A stretch of DNA of 64,000 nucleotides from Azospirillum endophyticum (GTDB lineage: Bacteria > Pseudomonadota > Alphaproteobacteria > Azospirillales > Azospirillaceae): contig NZ_JAENHM010000073.1 of the NCBI RefSeq assembly GCF_016595245.1, positions 566,365 through 630,364 on the forward strand. Direction: 5' to 3'. Below are positions 27,129-35,750 of the stretch, piece after piece. The notes under the pieces were generated by a model, which saw nothing but the letters and a program-made list of their open reading frames with translations, was not told the origin of the DNA and did not search any database. Position 1 is the first letter of the stretch; each line of letters opens with the position of its first letter. Made by a program: the position numbers and the translations under genes.

Positions 27129-29201
27129 TCAATTCAGCAGGTGAGACCATGTGCCGGTGAGGCGACCGACGCCTCCCGGCACGCGAAGGTCGTAGAGCGG
27201 CAGGGGCTGCCGCAATCGCTGCCCCGCATCACGCCCCAGGGTGCGGACCGCCGTCTCCACCGTGCCGCCGACCGGCATCCATCCCGACGTGGCGAGCGGC
27301 ACCACCAATGACAGCCCCCAATCCATTCGCCCGCCGAACCGGCTCTGGGCGCCGTCCGGCCCCTCGGTCCAGGTCGCATGGGCGGTGAGGCCGATGCCTC
27401 CATCGAAGCGGCGCATCACCTCCACCGTTCCACCCCAGTCGCCGCCGAGATAGCGGCCCAGCCGCAGCGCGGTGGTGGTGGCGGCACCGGGGGCCTCCCA
27501 ATAGAGGCTGGCCTGACCGGTGCCGCGCGCATCGCCGCGGTCGACGGCGAACAGGCTTTCCGGCCGCCGCTTCCAGACCTGATTGAGGTCGAGGCCGAGG
27601 GCCCAGCGGGCGGTGAGCGGCTGGAACAGAGCCTCCGCGCCGATGCCTCCATACATTTCCTCCATGTGTCCGGCGGACAGCCGCGTGGTCAGCCCATCCA
27701 TCGGCCGGGCGAGCCAAGCCGCATAGGCATGGTCGAGGGACAGCGGGCGGTCGGCATAGCGGGGCAGGTCGCTGCGCACCGGCTGTGCCGCCGGCAAGGC
27801 GTTGGTGTCCAGGAATTGCAGATCGCTGGCTGCGTTGACGCGCAGGCCGCCGCCCAGCACCAGCCCCCGCAGCGGTTCCGCCCGCAGCATCACGTCGGTG
27901 TGGGTGCGCTGGGCCAGCGCCGTTCCCAGTTCCGCCAGATCGAAGCTGGCGACCAGCCGGGTGGACAGATCCAGTCTTGGGCGCCAATGCGGCGGCGGCT
28001 CGTCCGCCGGGTCGACCCGGGTGGTGCGCCAGATCTCTTCCGCACTGCCGCGCTGGCCGGCGGCGCGCTCCAGGTCGCGGCGCAGCAGGGTGGCGGCGGC
28101 CGTGTCGAGCCCGGCGGTGGCGGTGACGACGCGCAGCCGCTCGACCTGCGGCGGGGCGAGGTCGGCCAGAAGGCGGGCGGCGTCGCCGACCTCGCGCGCC
28201 AGCGGCATCCGCCCGCCGCCGGCCGGATCGAGCCAGAGGGTCGCGGTTTCCCCGTCGATCCGGACGGCGCGAACGGGCAAGCCCCGGCTGCGGGCCACCA
28301 GGGCGATGGCGTCGGCCGACAGGGAAGCGCCATCCGATGGGCGCGGCCCGACCACGGGAGGAGGTTGGTCGGGGCGGTCGGCATCCACCGCCGGATCGAA
28401 GCGGACCGACAGCCGCAGCATCAGCCGCCTTCCCTGCTCGTAAGCAGCCCCCAGGTCGGCCCAGGATGCCGGACGCCAGGACAGGCCGAGGCTGTAGCGG
28501 CTGCCCGGAGCGAATCCCGGCTCGTCCTGCCGCTGGGCGCGGAAACGGTCGCCGGACGACTCCAACTTCAGGCTCAGCCCGTCGACGGGGGTGTGCCATT
28601 CGACGCCGCCGAACAGCGCGATCCGTTCGCCGCCGAACCACGCCTTCGGACCGCGGGTGGTCGGCCAGGAGGACGGATCGCGATCGCGATGGAAACGGCC
28701 ACCCAGGAAGCGCAGCGGGTTGCGCAGATGCCCGGCTTCCCCCAGCGTGCCCCATCCCATGCCGAGCGTCAGGTCGAGATCCCGCCAGCGTCGTGTCAGG
28801 GCGATGTATTCACCGGCGAAACGCCCTTTTCCCGGCAGGTCCAGCCCCGATCCGGTGACGTCGCGTCCGCCGACCACCAAGGCCGGTCCACGCTCGTCCT
28901 CGCGCCGCAGGCGGACCTTGAGGTCGAGGCCGGGCTCGGTGAGGCCGTAATAGCCGGGATAGGCGCTGTTGCGTGCGGTGACTTCCAGCCAGGGCAACGG
29001 CTGGGCGGAGATCGTATAATGGCGGTGCAGGTCGCCGAGCGCCGTCAGTCCGCCGCTCATCGAGCCGTCGGGTGCCATCCGTGCGTTCGGCATCTGCAGC
29101 AGCCCTACGGCGCCCCAGTCGGACAGGCTGTAACGCGCCTCGTCTGCGAAGACGGAGGACGGGAAAGCCGCGAGAAGGACGAGAAAGGCGTATCTGCGCA
29201 C
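27129..29201 (-). CDS. YjbH domain-containing outer-membrane protein
   Basis: The protein is 690 aa from a GTG at 29199-29201 with a weak ribosome site. A signal peptide ends SVFADE. The N-terminal half (about residues 25-240) has the YjbH pattern SLSDWGAVGLLQMPNARMAP, and TARNSAYPGYYG, with many aromatic-alternating beta strands. The C-terminal half is a second beta-rich region. In enterobacteria YjbH belongs to the yjbEFGH exopolysaccharide genes. Here no partner genes adjoin it, so it is an orphan. Likely an outer-membrane beta-barrel linked to polysaccharide secretion. Confidence 0.8.
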   Translation of the reverse strand: MRRYAFLVLLAAFPSSVFADEARYSLSDWGAVGLLQMPNARMAPDGSMSGGLTALGDLHRHYTISAQPLPWLEVTARNSAYPGYYGLTEPGLDLKVRLRREDERGPALVVGGRDVTGSGLDLPGKGRFAGEYIALTRRWRDLDLTLGMGWGTLGEAGHLRNPLRFLGGRFHRDRDPSSWPTTRGPKAWFGGERIALFGGVEWHTPVDGLSLKLESSGDRFRAQRQDEPGFAPGSRYSLGLSWRPASWADLGAAYEQGRRLMLRLSVRFDPAVDADRPDQPPPVVGPRPSDGASLSADAIALVARSRGLPVRAVRIDGETATLWLDPAGGGRMPLAREVGDAARLLADLAPPQVERLRVVTATAGLDTAAATLLRRDLERAAGQRGSAEEIWRTTRVDPADEPPPHWRPRLDLSTRLVASFDLAELGTALAQRTHTDVMLRAEPLRGLVLGGGLRVNAASDLQFLDTNALPAAQPVRSDLPRYADRPLSLDHAYAAWLARPMDGLTTRLSAGHMEEMYGGIGAEALFQPLTARWALGLDLNQVWKRRPESLFAVDRGDARGTGQASLYWEAPGAATTTALRLGRYLGGDWGGTVEVMRRFDGGIGLTAHATWTEGPDGAQSRFGGRMDWGLSLVVPLATSGWMPVGGTVETAVRTLGRDAGQRLRQPLPLYDLRVPGGVGRLTGTWSHLLN

Positions 29202-29290
29202 GCATCGATCGCGAAGAGTCGGATTGATGGTCCGATCCTTCGCGCATCATTCGTATGAATGCAACCGGAAAGACGTGCCGCTTTCCGTCG

Positions 29291-29710
29291 TTACGGTGCT
29301 TCGATCACTTCGAAATCGTGGGTGATGGCCGCGGTCTGGCCCAGCATGATGGAGGCGGAGCAGTATTTCTCCGCCGACAGGGCAATGGCCCGCTCTACCT
29401 TGGCCGGGTCCAGCTTGCGGCCGGTGACGGTGAAGTGGACGTGGATCTTGGTGAAGACCTTCGGGTCGGTGTCGGCCCGCTCGGCCTCGATGGCGGCGAC
29501 GCAGTCGGTGATCTGCTGGCGGCCCTTTTCCAGGATCATCACCACGTCGAAGCAGGTGCAGCCGCCCATGCCGATCAGCAGCATCTCCATCGGGCGGACG
29601 CCGGCGTTGCGGCCGCCCGATTCCGGAGCGCCGTCCATCACCACGGCATGGCCGCTTCCGGATTCGCCGACGAACATCTTGCCGTCCACCCAGGTGACGC
29701 GCGCCTTCAT
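29291..29710 (-). CDS. OsmC family peroxiredoxin-like protein
   Basis: The protein is 139 aa from the ATG at 29708-29710, favoured over an ATG two codons upstream because GGAGGAA then has proper spacing. It keeps the two redox cysteines of the family in GGCTCFDVVMIL (about residue 52) and EKYCSASIMLG (about residue 116), and the RPMEMLLIGMGG helix. OsmC/Ohr-type proteins reduce organic hydroperoxides; the sequence is closer to the YhfA/OsmC-like branch than to Ohr. Cytoplasmic. It stands alone between YjbH and the CDF exporter. Confidence 0.85.
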   Translation of the reverse strand: MKARVTWVDGKMFVGESGSGHAVVMDGAPESGGRNAGVRPMEMLLIGMGGCTCFDVVMILEKGRQQITDCVAAIEAERADTDPKVFTKIHVHFTVTGRKLDPAKVERAIALSAEKYCSASIMLGQTAAITHDFEVIEAP

Positions 29711-29861
29711 GACCATTTCCTCCGTTCACGGTTGATGTCGGTGACCGCGCGAAGCTAGGCGCCGCGGGGGATCGGTGCAAGAGGGGGGCTTGCCGGGGCA
29801 GGGCGGTGCGCCCAGAGTTGTTGCACCGCGACGAATTCCAGACGACGAAGGCCTTCCAACC

Positions 29862-30830
29862 ATGCCGCACGGACATTCCCATGGCGGTTCCTCCCATGCG
29901 CCCGACGCCCACTCCTCTCATGCCGGGCACGATCACGGCGCCCATCACCACCACGGTCCGGCACGCTACGACCGCTCCTTCGCGCTCGGGGCGCTGCTGA
30001 ACATCGGCTTCGTGGTGGTGGAGGCCGTCTATGGACTGCTCGCCAACTCAACCGCGCTGCTGGCCGATGCCGGGCACAATCTCAGCGACGTGATGGGGCT
30101 TCTGCTGGCCTGGGGGGCCGCAGGGCTGGGGCGCCGGATCCCGAAGGGGCGCTACACCTACGGCTTTGGCAACGCGTCGATCCTGGCCTCGCTGGCGAAT
30201 GCGATGATCCTGCTGATCGCCGTCGGCGCCATCCTGCTGGAGGCGGCCAACCGCTTGGCCGCGCCGGAGCCGGTGGGGGAGACGACGGTCATGGCGGTGG
30301 CGGTGGTCGGCATCGTCATCAATGCCTGGACCGCTTGGCTGTTCATGGGGGGCCAGAAGCAGGACATCAACCTGCGCGGAGCCTATCTGCACATGGCGGC
30401 GGACGCGGCCGTATCGCTGGGCGTCGTGGTGGCGGCCCTGGCGATCCGCTTCACCGGCTGGCTGTGGCTCGACCCGGCGACCAGCATCGTCATCGCGCTG
30501 GTCATCATCGCCGGCACCTGGGGTCTGCTGCGCGATTCGGTACGGCTGGCGATGAGTGCGGTGCCCGACGGCATCGATCTGCCGGGGGTGGAAGGCTATC
30601 TGGCCGGCTTGCCCGGTGTCGCCGCCGTGCATGACCTGCACATCTGGCCGATCAGCACGACGGAAACCGCCCTGACCGCCCATCTGGTCCGCCCCGGAAT
30701 GGTCCAGGACGACGCCCTGCTGCTGGAAATCTCATCGGTGCTGAAGGATCGCTTCGGCATCGGCCACGCCACCATCCAGGTGGAGCATGACGGCAGTTGC
30801 TGCCGCCTTGCCCCGGCGGACGTGGTCTGA
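29862..30830 (+). CDS. cation diffusion facilitator, zinc/cobalt/cadmium exporter (CzcD/ZitB type)
   Basis: The protein is 322 aa from the ATG at 29862. The first 35 residues are very His-rich (HGHSHGG, HAGHDHGAHHHHG), a metal-binding tail. Six transmembrane helices follow with the site-A residues ADAGHNLSD in helix 2 and HMAADAAVSLG in helix 5, the HxxxD/HxxxD pattern of zinc transporters. The C-terminal cytoplasmic domain (about 235-322) ends VEHDGSCCRLAP. It exports Zn(II) and similar metals from the cytoplasm in exchange for protons. It converges on the phasin gene. Confidence 0.93.
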   Translation: MPHGHSHGGSSHAPDAHSSHAGHDHGAHHHHGPARYDRSFALGALLNIGFVVVEAVYGLLANSTALLADAGHNLSDVMGLLLAWGAAGLGRRIPKGRYTYGFGNASILASLANAMILLIAVGAILLEAANRLAAPEPVGETTVMAVAVVGIVINAWTAWLFMGGQKQDINLRGAYLHMAADAAVSLGVVVAALAIRFTGWLWLDPATSIVIALVIIAGTWGLLRDSVRLAMSAVPDGIDLPGVEGYLAGLPGVAAVHDLHIWPISTTETALTAHLVRPGMVQDDALLLEISSVLKDRFGIGHATIQVEHDGSCCRLAPADVV

Positions 30831-30838
30831 TCCAGGAG

Positions 30839-30857
30839 GCCTAGCGGTTTTCTAGGC
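30839..30857. terminator. short hairpin between convergent genes
   Basis: GCCTAG/CTAGGC (6-bp stem, 7-nt loop containing TTTT) spans the stop codon of the phasin gene and lies 8 bp after the CDF gene. It is a weak candidate for a shared terminator. Confidence 0.3.
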
Positions 30858-31367
30858 TTGCTCGCGGGCGAGGCGGCGGGCGTTGGCACGCACCTTGCGG
30901 TAGGCCGGGTTCATGCTGGCTGCGGCAAGTGCGGCCGTCGCCTCGATCAGGCGCAGGTTGGCGTGGATGCCGGCATCGACGGCCTCGGTCAGGAGGCGCT
31001 GCTGGACGTCGACGATCTCGATCGGATTCTTGCAGGTGGCGAGGCCGCCGATGGTCGCCGCTGCGGCCTGGGTCTGCTTGGTGAGCATGGTGACCCAGGC
31101 CTGCCCGAATTCGCCGATGCCGGTGGCGACGGCATGGAAGGCCTCAACCGCCGCCTCGACCTTCTCCGAGCCCATCCGGATGAATTCCGGATTGGCGAAG
31201 TCGATGGGATTGGACAGCGCCGCCGTCATCATCGCGGTGCGATAGCCGATGGTCTGTGCCGCCGCGACGCCCATTTCGCTGCCGCGAAGGCCGGTCTTGG
31301 TGAACTGGCCCGCCACCGCGAGAAGCCTGTCGGTGGGATGGCCATTGCCGGCATTCTGCTTTGTCAT
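30852..31367 (-). CDS. phasin family protein (polyhydroxyalkanoate granule associated)
   Basis: The protein is 171 aa, all helical and Ala-rich, with the phasin pattern SEKVEAAVEAFHAVATGI and a C-terminus similar to other alphaproteobacterial phasins (NPAYRKVRANARRLA). Phasins coat PHA granules in the cytoplasm and control their size and number. The ATG has GAGAGGGG upstream. The promoter region is notable: a general-stress promoter (31418-31442) whose spacer contains a PhaR-like palindrome. It points to PHA storage in this organism, although no phaC or phaR gene is in the window. Confidence 0.85.
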   Translation of the reverse strand: MTKQNAGNGHPTDRLLAVAGQFTKTGLRGSEMGVAAAQTIGYRTAMMTAALSNPIDFANPEFIRMGSEKVEAAVEAFHAVATGIGEFGQAWVTMLTKQTQAAAATIGGLATCKNPIEIVDVQQRLLTEAVDAGIHANLRLIEATAALAAASMNPAYRKVRANARRLAREQA

Positions 31368-31417
31368 GGGCGTCGCCCCTCTCTCGGAAATCGTTGCCGG
31401 AACCCGGCCGCAGCATC

Positions 31418-31442
31418 AACGCTGCACTGCAGCATAAGTTCC
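31418..31442 (-). promoter_or_regulatory. EcfG-type promoter with an embedded PhaR-like operator, upstream of the phasin gene
   Basis: Read leftward, GGAAC (31442-31438), a 16-bp spacer and CGTT (31421-31418) match the general-stress consensus. The perfect palindrome GCTGCACTGCAGC (31421-31433) occupies the spacer and fits the CTGC-N3-GCAG pattern remembered for PhaR, the PHA-responsive repressor of phasin genes. Start is predicted near 31411, 44 nt before the phasin ATG. Confidence 0.6.
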
Positions 31443-31452
31443 GGGACGATCT

Positions 31453-32661
31453 TTACGCCTCGGCGAGGGCGCGGTCGAGATCTTCGATGATGTCCTGGGG
31501 GTCCTCGAGACCAACGGACAGGCGCAGCAGGCCGGGTTCGATCCTGGCGGCGATCTTTTCCTCGTCCGTCAGCTTGGAATGGGTGGTGGTGGCGGGATGG
31601 GTGATCAGGCTTTTCGAATCGCCCAGATTGTTGGAGATCATCACCATACGCAGGCCGTTCAGCGCGTTGAACGCCTCGGTCTTGCCGCCCTTCAGGAAGA
31701 CCGACAGCATGTTGCCGCCGCCGGTCATCTGCTTGCGCACCAGGTCATATTGCGGATGGCTGGGCAGCAGCGGGTAGAGCACCTGGGCGACCTTGGGATG
31801 GCTTTCCAGGAACTCCGCGACCTGGAGCCCGGCCGCCGATTGGGCATGGACGCGCAGTTCCAGCGTCTCCATGCCCTTCAGCAGCAGCCAGGCATTGAAG
31901 GGGGAGATGGTCGGGCCGGTGTTGCGCAGGAAGGGGTGGATGACTTCCGCCGCGTATTTCCTGTCCTTGGCCAGGATGACGCCGCCCAGGCACCGGCCCT
32001 GGCCGTCGATGTGCTTGGTCGCCGAATAGATGACGACGTCGGCACCGAACTCGAACGGGCGCTGCAGCACCGGGGTGGCGAAGGCATTGTCGGCGACGAC
32101 CACCGCGCCCGCCTTGTGGGCGAGATCGCAGACCGCTTGCAGGTCGACGACTTCGAGCCCGGGGTTCGACGGGGTTTCCAGGAAGACCGCCTTGGTCGGC
32201 TTGGACAGCGCCTCTTCCCATTCCGTCAGGTTGGTGCCGTCGACGAACACCGCTTCGATGCCGAAGCGGCCGCACAGCTCCTTGAGGATCCAGTAGCAGG
32301 AGATGAAGAGCGCCCGGGGCGCCACCACGCGGTCGCCGGTGCGCAGGCCGCTCATCAGCGCGCCATGCACGGCAGCCATGCCGCTCGAGGTGGCATAGGC
32401 CCATTCGGCGCCTTCATACTCGGCCAGCCGGTCCTCGAACATCGCCGAGGTCGGGTTGCGGAAGCGCGAATAGACGTGGCGCGAGCCGTCGTTGGCGAAG
32501 GCGTTCTCCGCCTCCTCGGCCGAGCCGTAGACGAAGCCGGAGGTCTGGTAAAGCGCCTCGCAGGTTTCGTCGAACTGCGAGCGGCGGATGCCGCCATGGA
32601 CCAGCTTGGAGCGGGGGCGCAGCCCCGCGACATTCGGATTGCGATGATCGGTGCGCGACAT
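31453..32661 (-). CDS. metZ: O-succinylhomoserine sulfhydrylase
   Basis: The protein is 402 aa from the ATG at 32659-32661, with AGGGGAGAG 8 nt upstream; the longer upstream frame is the riboswitch leader. It is a Cys/Met-metabolism PLP enzyme: active-site lysine in IYSATKHIDGQGR, and MSGLRTGDRVVAPRALFISC and SNPGLEVVDLQAV nearby. The start MSRTDHRNPNVAGLRPRSKLVHGG is typical of alphaproteobacterial MetZ, which makes homocysteine directly from sulfide and an acylated homoserine. The leader carries a SAM-II riboswitch and terminator, so expression should fall when SAM is abundant. Confidence 0.93.
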   Translation of the reverse strand: MSRTDHRNPNVAGLRPRSKLVHGGIRRSQFDETCEALYQTSGFVYGSAEEAENAFANDGSRHVYSRFRNPTSAMFEDRLAEYEGAEWAYATSSGMAAVHGALMSGLRTGDRVVAPRALFISCYWILKELCGRFGIEAVFVDGTNLTEWEEALSKPTKAVFLETPSNPGLEVVDLQAVCDLAHKAGAVVVADNAFATPVLQRPFEFGADVVIYSATKHIDGQGRCLGGVILAKDRKYAAEVIHPFLRNTGPTISPFNAWLLLKGMETLELRVHAQSAAGLQVAEFLESHPKVAQVLYPLLPSHPQYDLVRKQMTGGGNMLSVFLKGGKTEAFNALNGLRMVMISNNLGDSKSLITHPATTTHSKLTDEEKIAARIEPGLLRLSVGLEDPQDIIEDLDRALAEA

Positions 32662-32707
32662 TCCGCGACTCTCCCCTGATGATCGCCGGTGGGGCAAGGC
32701 CGGCCGC

Positions 32708-32741
32708 AAAAAAAAACGCCCCGACCGATCGGGTCGAGGCG
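32708..32741 (-). terminator. intrinsic terminator in the metZ leader
   Basis: Read leftward, a 10-bp stem with one mismatch (32741-32717) is followed by nine T residues (32716-32708). It begins 15 nt after the SAM-II aptamer. GGTCCGAG at the aptamer's 3' edge can pair with CTCGACC in the terminator's first arm, giving a possible antiterminator. Confidence 0.8.
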
Positions 32742-32756
32742 CGGACGCGGCTCGGA

Positions 32757-32812
32757 CCTTTTTAGCGGGTTGTTTTACGTGGCCCGCAAGCCGGTCGACC
32801 AAATCACCACGT
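32757..32812 (-). ncRNA. SAM-II riboswitch aptamer (metZ leader)
   Basis: Read leftward, the conserved blocks appear in order: ACGTGGTGATTTGG, then CCGGCTTGCGGGCCACGT, then AAAACA and CCCGCTAAAAAGG. CGTGG pairs with CCACG to form P1. The GGTGATTTG and GCTAAAAAGG segments are the hallmark loop and pseudoknot strands of SAM-II (metA motif), which is known mainly in alphaproteobacteria upstream of metA, metZ and metX. The aptamer begins about 150 nt before the metZ ATG. An intrinsic terminator immediately follows, so control is probably by transcription attenuation. Confidence 0.93.
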
Positions 32813-32993
32813 TGGGTCGCTTGTACGACTGCCTATGACCGCCGTCAAGAGGGCGAGCACCGCATTCTGTTCTTCCAAATCCATCCGTTCTTCCGAGCCG
32901 AAATATCGACCGCTAGTCAGCAAGATGGGTCAGGACGACAGCCAGACCCCCGGCTTATGGTTCCCTCCATCAACCGTGCAGGCCGGACAGACG

Positions 32994-33851
32994 ATGAGCA
33001 GGCAAGAGTATGACGGGAGGTTTTCCCGGCTGTTCGACTACATCGACCAGAATCTGGAGGGCGACCTGTCGCTCGACAGGTTGAGCGATGTCGCCTGTCT
33101 TTCGAAATTCCATTTCCATCGTCTTTTCTCGGCTCATTTCGAGGTCAGCGTCGGAAAATACATCCAGCTTGCCCGGTTGAAGCGGGCGTCGTTCCGGCTG
33201 GCCTTCTATCCGGCCGACAAGGTCATCGACATCGCTCTCGATGCCGGCTTCGAGACGCCGGAATCCTTCTCCCGTGCCTTCAGGAAGGCGTTCGGCCAAG
33301 CCCCGTCCGAATTCCGGAAGACTCCGGAATGGCGGCAGTGGCACGACCGCTATCGTCATATCAAAACAAAAAGGATCAGGACCATGGATGTTTCGATCGT
33401 CGAATTCTCACCGGTCCAGGTGGCCGTCTATGCGCATCGCGGGCCGATCGAAGGCGTGAATGATTCGGTTCGCATCTTCATCGACTGGCGCAAGACCAGC
33501 GGGCTGTCGCCGCGCGAGCGGTGCCGGACCTTCGGCATTGCCTTCGACAATCCGGAAACCACCGAACCGGCCGACTTCCGGTTCGACATCTGCGGGGAGG
33601 TCGATGGCGAGGTGCCCGAAAATCCGCAAGGGGTGGTGAAGAAGCTCATCCCCGGCGGACGCTGCGCACTGGCCAGGCACCGGGGAGCGCACGAGCAGAT
33701 CGGCGAGGTCGTGAGGTATCTGTACGGCCGATGGCTGCCGGAAAGCGGTGAGGAGCTTCGTGATTTCCCGGTCTATTTCCACTATCTGAACTTCATCGGA
33801 GAAACGCCCGACCATGATCTGCTGACCGACGTCTACTTGCCGCTGAAATAA
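32994..33851 (+). CDS. AraC-family regulator with GyrI-like ligand-binding domain
   Basis: The protein is 285 aa from the ATG at 32994; the longer upstream frame overlaps nothing useful and lacks a ribosome site. Two helix-turn-helix units make the N-terminal AraC domain (about residues 1-110: LSDVACLSKFHFHRLFSAHF and AGFETPESFSRAFRKAFGQAP). The C-terminal 155 residues (VEFSPVQVAVYAHRGPIEGV and following) match the GyrI/SbmC-like small-molecule domain found in Rob and BltR-type regulators. It probably senses a drug or amphipathic small molecule. Its target is not evident from the neighbours; it is divergent from metZ. Confidence 0.88.
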   Translation: MSRQEYDGRFSRLFDYIDQNLEGDLSLDRLSDVACLSKFHFHRLFSAHFEVSVGKYIQLARLKRASFRLAFYPADKVIDIALDAGFETPESFSRAFRKAFGQAPSEFRKTPEWRQWHDRYRHIKTKRIRTMDVSIVEFSPVQVAVYAHRGPIEGVNDSVRIFIDWRKTSGLSPRERCRTFGIAFDNPETTEPADFRFDICGEVDGEVPENPQGVVKKLIPGGRCALARHRGAHEQIGEVVRYLYGRWLPESGEELRDFPVYFHYLNFIGETPDHDLLTDVYLPLK

Positions 33852-33914
33852 GCGGAAAAAATCTTCGGCAATCAGCAAGGCTCGGAAGTGGCGCCGCTTC
33901 CGATGTCCAAGCGT

Positions 33915-35489
33915 TCAGCCGGCCGACCCTTCGCCGGGTTGCGCCGTTTTCGACAGCATTCCTTTCACATCCCCCAGTTTCGCCCCACCCAGCGCCGCCG
34001 CCAGCGCACCGAAGGCCGCGGCACCGCCGGCCACCAGCATCGCCAGTGCGGCGAACCGTATCGCGGTGGAGGGGGCGTTCAGCCAGGGTGCCAGCACACG
34101 CTCGCCCGCCAGGAGCGCCGCTCCCATGCCCATCGCTGCCACCGCGATGCGGGGCGCGCGGTGCTTCACCCGGTCGTCGAGGTCGAACAGGCGGCGTCTG
34201 CGCATCGCCGCGATCAGCAGTCCGACGTCAAGCCAGGCTGTCAGGCCGGTTGCGAGCGCGATGCCGACATGGCCCAGCCAGGGCATCAGCAGCAGTGCCA
34301 GCAGGGCGGTCGCCACCGTCACGACGACGGCGACGCGCACCGGCGTCACCGTGTCATGGCGGGCGAAGAAGGCGGCGTTCAGCGATTTCACGATCACATA
34401 GGCCGGGATGCCGACGGCATAGGCGGCGAGAGCCATCGCGGTGGCGTGCGCCTGCTCCGGGCCGAAGGCGCCGCGCTGGAACAGGACGGCGACGATGGGC
34501 CCTCCCGCCATGCCGAGCGCGACCGCCGCCGGCAATCCCAGCAGAAGGCTGAACTCCAGGGCGCGGCTCAGGTAATGGCGGACCATCCGCTCGTCCCCGG
34601 CGGCGACGTGGCGGGCCAGCACCGGCAGCAGCGCCGTGCCGATGGCGATGCCGATGATGCCCAGCGGCATCTGGTTCAGCCGGTCGGCATAATAGAGGAA
34701 GGACACGGCACCCGACGGCAGCAGCGAGGCCAGCACGATGTTCAGGAACAGGTTGATCTGCATGACCCCGGCCCCGATCGCCCCGGGCCCGACCAGCCGA
34801 AAAAGCCGCCTCATCCCCTCTGTCATCCGCGGCGGACGCAGCCGGAGCACCACCCCGGCCCTGCGGCAGGCCCAGGCCATCCAGACGACCTGCACGACGC
34901 CCGACAACGTGACCGCCGCCGCCATGGCGGTACCGGGTTCCAAGCCCAGCCGCGGGGCGATCAGCAGGGCGGCGACCAGCGTCAGGTTGAAGGCGATGGG
35001 GGCGGCGGCGAAGGGGCCGAAACGGTCGAGCGCGTTCAGCACTCCGCCCAGCAGCGCGACCAGCGAGATCAGCGCCAGATAGGGAAAGGTCAGCCGGGCC
35101 ATATCCACCGCCAGGGCGAACTTCGCCGGTTCGTCGGAGAAGCCGGGGGCGAGACCGTGCATCAGCCAGGGCATCGCGACGACGGCAGCCAGCGTGAAAG
35201 GCAGCAGCATCGCCAGCAGCATCGCCAACGCCTCTTCCGCGAAGCGGATCGCCGCGGCCCGTCCGCGGGTCTGCAGTTCGGCGGCGAAGAGCGGGACGAA
35301 GGCGACGCCGAAGGCGCCTTCCGCGAACAGCCGGCGGAACAGGTTCGGCAGCTTCAGCGCGACGAAAAAGGCGTCGGCGACCGGGCCGGCGCCCAGTACC
35401 GCCGCGGTCAGGATGTCGCGTGCGAAGCCGGCCAGCCGGCTCAGCAGGGTCAGGCCGCCGACGGTGGCGATGGCGCGTGCGAAGTTCAT
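33915..35489 (-). CDS. murJ: lipid II flippase MurJ (MviN)
   Basis: The protein is 524 aa from the ATG at 35487-35489 (MNFARAIATVGGLTLLSRLA). About 14 transmembrane segments are predicted. The N-terminal signature GFARDILTAAVLGAGPVADAF and the following FVALKLPNLFRRLFAEGAF are diagnostic of MurJ. It moves lipid-linked peptidoglycan precursor to the periplasmic face of the inner membrane and is essential in most bacteria. Length is normal (about 510-530 aa). It is divergent from the hybrid kinase with 260 bp between them, and ends about 60 bp from the AraC gene. A much longer frame reaching to 38174 is only a GC shadow. Confidence 0.95.
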   Translation of the reverse strand: MNFARAIATVGGLTLLSRLAGFARDILTAAVLGAGPVADAFFVALKLPNLFRRLFAEGAFGVAFVPLFAAELQTRGRAAAIRFAEEALAMLLAMLLPFTLAAVVAMPWLMHGLAPGFSDEPAKFALAVDMARLTFPYLALISLVALLGGVLNALDRFGPFAAAPIAFNLTLVAALLIAPRLGLEPGTAMAAAVTLSGVVQVVWMAWACRRAGVVLRLRPPRMTEGMRRLFRLVGPGAIGAGVMQINLFLNIVLASLLPSGAVSFLYYADRLNQMPLGIIGIAIGTALLPVLARHVAAGDERMVRHYLSRALEFSLLLGLPAAVALGMAGGPIVAVLFQRGAFGPEQAHATAMALAAYAVGIPAYVIVKSLNAAFFARHDTVTPVRVAVVVTVATALLALLLMPWLGHVGIALATGLTAWLDVGLLIAAMRRRRLFDLDDRVKHRAPRIAVAAMGMGAALLAGERVLAPWLNAPSTAIRFAALAMLVAGGAAAFGALAAALGGAKLGDVKGMLSKTAQPGEGSAG

Positions 35490-35750
35490 CGCCGCGATAT
35501 AGCCGGCTTGTGCAGGCGCGGCAAAGCTGGCTTTTCGGCACGGTCGATACGGCCTGGGGCGGAACGCATTGGATGCGGTGCGGTTGCCGGCGGTCTGCAT
35601 GGGTGGAGCAAATATCCGGCGTTGCCACCTTGCCGGTAACGGCGTTGCTTCGGCATCGGCGTTGCGGCATGCTTGCGTCCGCCGGCCGCCTCCATCCGTC
35701 CTTTGCCGGTGGCCGCGGCCGGCGGACGATTTACAGCGTTCGGGGTATAC

